From the IMG/VR virus record IMGVR_UViG_3300006735_000256, positions 1 through 23,969 of that record: 23,969 nucleotides of DNA; one strand, 5' to 3'. Below the pieces are notes generated by a model. The model made no database searches, was not told the origin of the DNA, and was given only the letters and a program-made list of their open reading frames with translations. The DNA is from a virus. Made by a program: the position numbers and the translations under genes. How positions within the stretch are numbered: position 1 is the first letter of the stretch; each line of letters begins with the position of its first letter. Shown in pieces: positions 7,850 to 15,100 of this stretch.

Positions 7850-9236
7850 TTTATTAGACATAGAATCTATGTTACTTTCACACCCTCTAATTAAAAATTC
7901 AATACAAGGCGCTAGTTTTGGTGACGCCCCTAAACCTGTTTCACAAGGACAGGGTGAGGCTAACGCAAATCCTGTGCCTGCCAAACCTAATGAAATAGAA
8001 GAAAAGAAAAAAGAAGAAGAAATGGCTATGAAAGTCAAACAGCAACTTGTCGCTAAAATGCCCGATGGTGGTTGGTTTCAATCTATGTTTGGACGAGGTG
8101 CTGAATCTTTAGTCAAAGACTTGAGAATGGCTAGACGCGAACATAAAAGTATGAAAGACGCTATTGATGAAGCAATTTACGCTATTCGTATCGCTAAGAA
8201 GCAAGAAGTTGATGCGACTTTGTCTTCATTAGAATGGATTGGTAAGCATGAATTAACTGTCAAATCTTTAGGTATTAGCGACCGTGATTTACAAGCACTT
8301 CGTAAGCATGGTCAAAACCGTGAGTATGCTCTTCGTCGCGCTTGCGTTCAATGGGAAAAGGCCAATGATGTCATCAGCAAATTATTATTGATTAACGGAG
8401 ATTTCAATAACGACCAAAGACAACTATGGGTAGATGCGCAACAGTTGAAGAAAAATGCTAAAAAAGAATGGAAAGGCGCGCTTCATTCAGTCGATAACAT
8501 TAAAAAAACCGAAGCGATATGGTTGACTAAAGCAGTAAATGTGTTAGAAGATAGAGGTCCATTACCTGCTAAAGAAATATTTAATGGCATGAATGGGGTT
8601 AAACAGTTAACTACACAAAAATTAGCAACGCTGATGAAAATGCATGGCGTTGAATATAATATAGAAAAAGTGGGTACCGGTTGGGGTCTTGTCCGTGACG
8701 ATACTGTTATTTTCAAAGATGTATGGGCTTACGCCGCAGGGTTCTTAGACGCTGATGGTTATATCACTATTACAAAGAGGCTTGAGCCAAGAGCAGGTTT
8801 TATCGCTACCGGTGAACGAGGGAAGATGCATTGTGAGCAATTACACAAAGCACTTGGTTGTGGTGTGCTTCAAACTGATTTGAAGATACACAAGAATAGT
8901 AGACGAACACAACATAGATTACAGTTTTATAGTGAAGACCATTTAAGAAAATTGATGAAAGGCATCCGACCGCATCTTCGCATGAAGAAAGGGCAAGCGG
9001 GTGCTGTAATTGAGTTACTTGATTTGCGCGGTCGTAAAACCGACATTATCAAGTCAAGGCGAGATGAGTTGTTTCGTATCGTTAAATGGTTGAATTGGAA
9101 AGATGTGCCGGACAAGCGCGAAGAGTTGTTGAAGGAGTGGAACATTGATGAAGCGGGAGTTCTAGCAATGTTTAGTCGGGACGGCGAAACCCTGCGTCTA
9201 GTTGACGACGCCAACCGACTTGTGGAGATGATGTAA
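7836..9236 (+). CDS. 466-aa protein with LAGLIDADG homing-endonuclease-like domain
   Basis: The start is TTG 7836 with GGAGG at 7822-7826. Residues 1-80 are a Pro/Glu/Lys-rich arm. About 90-230 is a long helical, Arg/Lys/Glu-rich region. About 235-290 looks like a winged helix (LPAKEIFNGM ... LATLMKMHGV ... GWGLV). Residues 300-308 read AAGFLDADG, a close match to the LAGLIDADG helix, followed by the beta-rich pattern DGYITITKR, a central basic stretch and EDHLRKLMKGIRPHL, as in the monomer fold of LAGLIDADG endonucleases. D305 or D307 could be the metal ligand. There is no sign of an intron or intein around it. It lies between terminase and portal, where HNH nucleases often sit in phages, so it may help cut DNA during packaging or may be a domesticated DNA binder. 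The endonuclease-like fold is fairly sure; activity is not. Confidence 0.8.
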   Translation: MTIINLLDIESMLLSHPLIKNSIQGASFGDAPKPVSQGQGEANANPVPAKPNEIEEKKKEEEMAMKVKQQLVAKMPDGGWFQSMFGRGAESLVKDLRMARREHKSMKDAIDEAIYAIRIAKKQEVDATLSSLEWIGKHELTVKSLGISDRDLQALRKHGQNREYALRRACVQWEKANDVISKLLLINGDFNNDQRQLWVDAQQLKKNAKKEWKGALHSVDNIKKTEAIWLTKAVNVLEDRGPLPAKEIFNGMNGVKQLTTQKLATLMKMHGVEYNIEKVGTGWGLVRDDTVIFKDVWAYAAGFLDADGYITITKRLEPRAGFIATGERGKMHCEQLHKALGCGVLQTDLKIHKNSRRTQHRLQFYSEDHLRKLMKGIRPHLRMKKGQAGAVIELLDLRGRKTDIIKSRRDELFRIVKWLNWKDVPDKREELLKEWNIDEAGVLAMFSRDGETLRLVDDANRLVEMM

Positions 9237-11077
9237 TGGCAGAAGAAAAAGGATTGGTCGGTCGATTTTTATCAACATTGACTAGCCCATTCCGTAGAAG
9301 AACAACCCCCGAACCTATAATGCCGCTTTGGAAGAGCGGTATTCAAGAACCTGTATTAGTACAAGGTGTGTCTATACCTGCTTTGTACGCTACGGTTCAA
9401 GAATCTATAATACTGAGAACGACTATCAATACTTTATGTCAAGAGATATTTAGACGCGGTTATTATTGGGAGAAAAAGTTTCACAAGAAGTGTAATAATT
9501 GCGGTGAAGAATATCAACACGATACTGTTGACAATTGCCGTATATGCGGTAACGAAGACTTTGATAGCCCCGATGCTGACCAAATTATATATCCGCGTTG
9601 GTTGATGAAACAACGCAACAGTATGGACCAATCTTTCATAGAAGTAATGAAAGAGATAGAATGGGATTTAGATATTGTAGATGATGCTTTCTTATTACTT
9701 ATTAAAGAATATTTTATCGACCCCGATAGTGGTGAAATAGAATTTTTCCGTATCAAAGAATTAGTCCGCGGTGACCCGACATTTATGCGTATTGTAGCAG
9801 ACAAAGCGGGTAAGCGCGGAGGTAGGTATTTGCTATGTCCTGTTCATCGCGACAAGACATACCCTCACAACGGCGACCATAAAAAATGCGATGTATGTTC
9901 ACTACCTCTACAAGATGTTCAATACATTAACACAGCGGGGAGTGGTAAGACGCAATACTATCTTGACGGTGAGGTGTTACACTTGTCTAAGTTTAATCCG
10001 TCTAAGTTGTACGGGCGTTCTCCTGTCGCTAGTATGTGGAGGCAAGCGCAATCACTTACAGCAATGGATAATTACATTTATCTTGCGTATCAAAAGAGAA
10101 GAATACCTAGAGGTATATTAGCAATCACTACCGATAACATTCAATCAACTGCTTCATTTTGGAAAGGCGCAGAAGAAAAGATGGAGCGCGACCCACATTA
10201 TATACCAAAAGTCGGCGTTGAGTCAGCATCGGGTCGTGGTAAAGTTGAGTTTGTTCGTTTCATGGACAGTCTTGATGAGATGCAATACGCACAAGTTCGC
10301 GACGAAATCCGAATGCGTATAGCGGCATTCTACGGCGTTTCTAATGTGTTTATGATGGATGCCGGTAAATCCGGCGGTCTTAACAATGAAGGTATGCAAA
10401 TTCTTGTCACAAACCGAGCAGTTGAATCCGGTCAAAAATTATACTCGCGAGAACTATTCCCAAGAATGCTTGAGCAAATGGGAGTTGAAGATTGGACTTT
10501 GACTCTTTATCCGAATGAGGAAGAAGATGAAATAACACGACTTAGACGCGATGAGCAAGAAGTTAACATCGCACAGCGTATGCAACAACTTGGTTTCCAA
10601 CCGGAGTTGACCGAAGACGCAGGCCGTGATATACGCTTTGTCTACAAAAAACCCGACCCGCAAGAAGTTATGCAACAACAACAAGGCGGCGCGGCGGGTG
10701 GAATGCCTCCGGGTGGCGGAATGCCTCCGGGTGGCGGAATGCCTCCACCAATGCCACCGGGGGGCGGTGGCATACCTCCACAGGGCGGGGGCGCGATGAT
10801 GCCACCGGGGGCAGGGGCTTCTCCTCCGGGCGGAGCGCCCCCTCCGGGCGGTGGTCAAATCATGATGATGGAGAAAGGCGGTATGGTCGGTCTTGGTGAA
10901 GGAACAGGGCAACGCGATAACGGACCTGCTCCTATTAGTTCCGAAACTCATCAATCCGGCGCACCTTCTTCCAAGAAGAATCAACGCGGAAGTGAAAAAA
11001 CTCCATTAGAGCAAGCACTCGATAGCGTTCAAGCCGCGAAAGACCCTACAAGTAAAAATAAAGAAAGTGGTTTTTAG
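9236..11077 (+). CDS. Portal protein with two zinc-ribbon insertions
   Basis: Forms the dodecameric ring at one capsid vertex through which DNA enters and leaves. Family features are the N-terminal PLWKSGIQEPV and EIFRRGYYWEKK segment, the stem-region pattern HLSKFNPSKLYGRSPVASMW (near 249-268), then IRMRIAAFYGVSNVFM and the NRAVESGQKLYSRELFPRML helix. The portal is interrupted by two C4-type zinc ribbons: C86-x2-C89 with C101-x2-C104, and C201-x2-H204 with C218-x2-C221. The C-terminus (about 480-550) is a Gly/Pro/Met low-complexity tail, then a polar end. The ATG overlaps the previous stop (TAATG). The 613-residue length is at the long end because of these additions. The portal call is strong from motifs and its place between terminase and protease/capsid; the zinc sites are direct readings of the Cys pattern. 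Confidence 0.9.
   Translation: MAEEKGLVGRFLSTLTSPFRRRTTPEPIMPLWKSGIQEPVLVQGVSIPALYATVQESIILRTTINTLCQEIFRRGYYWEKKFHKKCNNCGEEYQHDTVDNCRICGNEDFDSPDADQIIYPRWLMKQRNSMDQSFIEVMKEIEWDLDIVDDAFLLLIKEYFIDPDSGEIEFFRIKELVRGDPTFMRIVADKAGKRGGRYLLCPVHRDKTYPHNGDHKKCDVCSLPLQDVQYINTAGSGKTQYYLDGEVLHLSKFNPSKLYGRSPVASMWRQAQSLTAMDNYIYLAYQKRRIPRGILAITTDNIQSTASFWKGAEEKMERDPHYIPKVGVESASGRGKVEFVRFMDSLDEMQYAQVRDEIRMRIAAFYGVSNVFMMDAGKSGGLNNEGMQILVTNRAVESGQKLYSRELFPRMLEQMGVEDWTLTLYPNEEEDEITRLRRDEQEVNIAQRMQQLGFQPELTEDAGRDIRFVYKKPDPQEVMQQQQGGAAGGMPPGGGMPPGGGMPPPMPPGGGGIPPQGGGAMMPPGAGASPPGGAPPPGGGQIMMMEKGGMVGLGEGTGQRDNGPAPISSETHQSGAPSSKKNQRGSEKTPLEQALDSVQAAKDPTSKNKESGF
10700..10746 (+). repeat. Tandem 18-base repeat in the portal tail
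   Basis: An 18-base unit encoding GMPPGG is present 2.6 times without mismatch (10700-10717, 10718-10735, 10736-10746). It lies in a Gly/Pro/Met-rich segment from about 10680 to 10860 that is much richer in G and C than its neighbours. The perfect copies point to recent slippage or expansion. Confidence 0.9.
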
Positions 11078-11114
11078 GGATAAGTTAAAGACTTAGGCTC
11101 GCTTGGTCAGTCGC

Positions 11115-11456
11115 ATGAGCCTATTACATAAGATGGACCCGATGGTTCGTAAATTAGAAACTGCGCTATCCGAATTCAAAGTCGCGCTTGCTAACGACGA
11201 CCTTGTATCAGCAGAACAATTTTTGCGAAGTATACAGACTACAAGCGATTTTTTAGCAGACGATGTTACTGCAATTTACAAGTCCGAGAACGGAGGCGAC
11301 AAAGTTCTTGGAGTTAATGACAGATTTGCCGGAGGATTCCCTGTTGCGCAATTTAACAGTACGCAAGGTGTTATCGCTAAATCTAGTGACAGACCAATGG
11401 GTTATATCGGGCCGGATAGAATAGGTTCACATTTCAAGAAACAAGGACAGGTGTGA
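11115..11456 (+). CDS. Hypothetical protein, 113 aa
   Basis: Not recognised. I prefer ATG 11115; a TTG at 11103 in frame is possible, and neither has a strong ribosome site, which is unusual here. The first 60 residues are predicted helical (MVRKLETALSEFKVALANDDLVSAEQFLRSI-like, with heptad-like spacing), and the rest is polar with Gly-rich turns and a basic end. The 37 bases before it form one of the larger gaps in the window. Its place just after the portal fits a small head protein, but nothing in the sequence proves this. Confidence 0.7.
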   Translation: MSLLHKMDPMVRKLETALSEFKVALANDDLVSAEQFLRSIQTTSDFLADDVTAIYKSENGGDKVLGVNDRFAGGFPVAQFNSTQGVIAKSSDRPMGYIGPDRIGSHFKKQGQV

Positions 11457-11458
11457 GT

Positions 11459-11803
11459 ATGGCAGAAGACACCGATGCTATGGTGTTGATGAAAGCCCTC
11501 ATCACCAAGATGGAGTCGATGGATGCTGAAATTACATCTATGCGTAAAAGCATTCACACCCCGGAATTGTTACTAAAGAGAGCGGGTTTTGTCCGCGCTA
11601 AGACTCCTGCTAATGAAGATGTTTGGGGTGACCCGTTACGCGGTGACCGAGATGATGTCATCAGCAAAGCCGCAAACGCTATTGACGACGCAGGTATGAG
11701 TATGCCTGCGTCAAACGAAGAATGGCACGATATGGATTGGAGCGAAATTCACGCGATGGCTAACACCGCCGCAGAAGCAGAAGGAAGGAGGATTGACCAA
11801 TGA
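11459..11803 (+). CDS. Small helical protein, 114 aa, with scaffold-like C-terminal motif
   Basis: ATG 11459 is chosen because GGTG at 11450-11453 lies five bases before it and the upstream TGA at 11454-11456 is close. The N-terminus is a probable coiled coil (VLMKALITKMESMDAEITSMRK). The middle holds TPELLLKRAGF and an Asp-rich segment. Near the end is MDWSEIHAMANTA, which matches MSWDDVHRLANKA at the end of the protease/scaffold protein: Met, Trp, His, Ala, Asn and Ala are identical, and Asp/Glu, Val/Ile and Leu/Met are conserved. This suggests that both proteins dock to the same partner, probably the capsid protein. It could be a minor scaffold or assembly factor; this is inferred. Confidence 0.75.
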   Translation: MAEDTDAMVLMKALITKMESMDAEITSMRKSIHTPELLLKRAGFVRAKTPANEDVWGDPLRGDRDDVISKAANAIDDAGMSMPASNEEWHDMDWSEIHAMANTAAEAEGRRIDQ

Positions 11804-12156
11804 AGCCAATGAAAGTTGAAGCAGGGCAACTTGCCCCCGATGTAGATGAATTAATTGAGAAAGCAAACAAACTTATGCAAAAGGCTGAATCAAAAGAGTC
11901 CAAAGAGTTCGGCTCTACTAATGCTGATGGTTTTGAAAGAGTCAATGGTGTAGAAAAAGTTAGACCGGGCTACTATTGGACTAATCAACAAAAAATAAAA
12001 GTCGAAGATGTTAAGCGTCAAAAACCAAAGGCTGAGAAAGCCAATCTTAAAACACACTCCGGCTATCCTAATGTAGTTGAAATGCGTGAAAATAAAGCAG
12101 GTGACCCATCCGATAAGAATCCCGAAGGAGCATACAATCTCACCGAATTTTATTGA
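11800..12156 (+). CDS. Hypothetical charged protein, 118 aa
   Basis: Not recognised. ATG 11800 overlaps the previous stop (ATGA) and follows an AAGGAGG ribosome site. The N-terminal third is helical and Glu/Lys-rich. The middle has GFERVNGVEKVRPGYYWTN, where the aromatic YYW cluster may be a small folded core. The remainder is basic and polar and probably extended. The stop at 12154-12156 overlaps the GAGGTGA ribosome site of the giant gene, so the two are probably translated together. Confidence 0.75.
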   Translation: MKPMKVEAGQLAPDVDELIEKANKLMQKAESKESKEFGSTNADGFERVNGVEKVRPGYYWTNQQKIKVEDVKRQKPKAEKANLKTHSGYPNVVEMRENKAGDPSDKNPEGAYNLTEFY

Positions 12157-12167
12157 GGTGAAGAAGT

Positions 12168-15100
12168 GTGCGTGACAATGACATTCGGTACCACGATAGA
12201 GTAGTCAAAGACTTCGTACGCGCTTTGTTTGCTAAGCAAGATTGTAAAAACGAAGCCACGGATGTTTTGTTTAGCGCGCTTAATTTATCTCGTAAAAACT
12301 ACACATACGCGCCTTTAGTAAAAGAGGCGCAGAAAATTATTGAAAGTTTGCCTTACAAAGATGAGGCGAAAATTATTACTTCAAAAGACACAAGTTTTGA
12401 GCCTTCTAAAAAAAGACATCACAAGGGTCTACCTATTTTTCACATGGAGGATTGGGATAAAGCAGTTGAAGACGGTAACCTAAAAGCGTTAGATACTATG
12501 GTTAGGCGTAAAGCCGGTTGGCGATACCAAACCATTCCTAACATTGATGATTACAGTCAAGATGAGATAAGAACAAAGCATCACAAAATACACGCGTTAG
12601 GTCTACACCCTAACTATAATGACGAGATAGGTTCCTACTCTTCGCAACCTTTGTTTCATAAAATGATAAGACATTTGTATAAAAATAACGGAGCGCAGGC
12701 CAAAAAGTTAGATAAAGAAATGAAGAATGTTGCTAAAAATTTGCACTCTTCATTGAAAGCAGACCACTTGCTTACTAATTGGAACGGTGATGCGGTTAAT
12801 CTACAATCAATTTATCAAATGGGGTTCAACGATTTCAAAAAAGATTATGCTGAGAAGTTCCCTCTAGTTGATGATGATGATTTGAACCCATATTTTCTTT
12901 GGTGTAAGAAATGGGAACATGAAGGTATACCTAGAGAGTATTTGTTTAGAAGCGCGTTTGATGAAAACGGTGCGCCTAAAACGCAAATAGCCGACGAACT
13001 TCATCAAATAGTAAAAGACAATCTTAGCATTCAATTGGACGATGGTTCATTTATCTCACCGGACATGGAGAGAATAGGCACAGACGCGTACAGATACGGT
13101 ATATACATGTTACCGAATGATAAAATTAGAGAAGTCGAAAAGTGGATGATAGAAGGTGCTGATGACAAAGAGTTAAATGCAATATTTCCCGATATAAGAA
13201 AGGGCTTAGACATGAGAGGTTTCATGGCTCATCACACTAGATTAATGAACGGTGCTTTGAGAAACGCTTACTCAAGTCCATCTTTAAAAAATTCATTTAG
13301 TCATCGAACCGCTAATCGTTATTTAAATGACAGCGGCGAGGCTGAAATGTTAACTAATAGAAGTCAAAGGAAAAAATTAGAGTTAGAGGGAAAAATGCGC
13401 AACGGTAAAGGTTTTGACCAATTAGACCCTTCGACATACGCATCTTTATTCGACAGTTTAGACATTAATGGACTGATAGACAACACAGGGATGTTTGTTA
13501 CAGGTGAGGGTAAGTACCCTCATTATGCCGAAGATATTTTTGGCGACCCGGAAATAGAAATGACTGATGAACCGCCTAACATGAAGTCTTTAATTCAAAA
13601 CGGTTTTTTTGAAAATAATAAAGAAACCTTAGATGATATTATCAATCGTTCTAGCAACACTGTAATTGAAAACGCTCTTACAGGGTTGAAAATGTCAACT
13701 CTTGATGATTACGCTTTTACTCACAAATTTTCGGATGATTGGATAGATTCTAAAGACGCTAAACCTGCTTTGACTGCTCAAGGAATTCTAAGTCAATCGC
13801 TAGGCACACATGGTGGTTTAGATGGAGATTTCGATGACCTTCCGCAGTTAAGAGAAGAATCATTCCCTCAAGTATACTTTAGTAGTATGCCCGATGTTAA
13901 AATGTTACCAATTTTTAGAGGAATGAGAGATAAATTTAAAGGCGGCGCGAGAAGAAAAAATGTGTATGAAAAAACAGGTGACAAAATCATAGACGCGCAA
14001 ACAAGAGATGATTTAGACAGGGCTTTAACAAACTCACCGGACAAAGAAGAAAAATTAAGCGAGTTTGATTCAATAATTTTCAACCCCGAAAATGATAGAG
14101 CAAACAGCGTTTCTATACCGATTGATACAGTCAACAACCCGGCAGGTCAAACTACACAAGCCTTAGCGAGAATGAATACTTCTTACGGGGAGATGGTCGA
14201 TAAAAATCCTCAACCAAGGTCTACATCTTTGAAATCATTGTATTCTTTCTTTGGTCATGAAACTACATACTTACCAAGCGATTATGAAGAAGATATAGGG
14301 GTTCTAGGTATGGATGGATTACCCGACGAGATAGATAAAATATCATCACTCCCAATGACACAGATTAGTCAGTTGAGAAATAGAGCAAATGACAACGGGC
14401 ATGACAAATTATTTCTCGCAGAACAGTTACACACAGGTGAACTGAACCATACTACTCATGATAAAAATAAAGCAGAAGATAGATTGTTGATACCGTTGGG
14501 GCTTTTTGGCGCGCATACAGGAATTCACGGTGAAAAAAATGAAAAAGCAATTGAGAACTTTAAACGAGGTAATATTCATCACGACCACCATGTCGACCCT
14601 TTAGGTCAAGACCGTGATGGTAAAAATGTAATCCACGAATTGACCGGCAATGATATGTCTACACCTAGTGGTAACGCTATCTACAACAGCGAAGACTATT
14701 CTCAATATCGCCAAAAGTCTAAAAATTTATTAGGCGATTATTCTATACCTAAACCTCTAGTTAAAAATTTATCTACCCGTAGACAACTGTTGACTGAGGT
14801 ACAAAGACTAGACGAAGAGTATCAAAATCTTGATGATGAAGAACTTGAATTAGAATGGACTCAAAAAATGGCTAAAAAAATAAAAGATGGTGAACCGATT
14901 AATGGAACTAGCATTCACGGCACGCCTTATACTATTGGTCCATCTCGCGCATCTTTGCATCTTACTGATAAGAATGATATATTAAATCAAATGAGAGAAA
15001 CAAGAGATGAGTCTAAAAAAGATATGTTAAGAGCGAGATTAGCGCAAATAAATAATCAAGACATCGAAAGACCAATGCTTTCCGAGCGAGAACATGCTGA

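Noticed and set aside
7661-8038. 125-codon minus-strand open frame
   Set aside because: It crosses three + strand genes with clear motifs or ribosome sites; the translation is Ser/Phe-rich low-complexity, typical of a shadow frame.
8733-8760. LAGLIDADG motif considered as an intein or intron-encoded endonuclease
   Set aside because: No intein splice junctions (Cys/Ser start, HN-C/S end) are visible, and no gene appears interrupted on either side.
10829-10840. Short hairpin CTCCGG-like inverted repeat in the GC-rich portal tail, considered as a terminator
   Set aside because: It lies inside a coding region, has a two-base loop and no following T run. It is a by-product of Gly/Pro codons.
10454-10984. 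176-codon open frame on the minus strand
   Set aside because: It lies wholly inside the portal gene and is opened by the Gly/Pro repeat (His/Arg/Thr-rich mirror translation). No ribosome site and no recognisable protein pattern.
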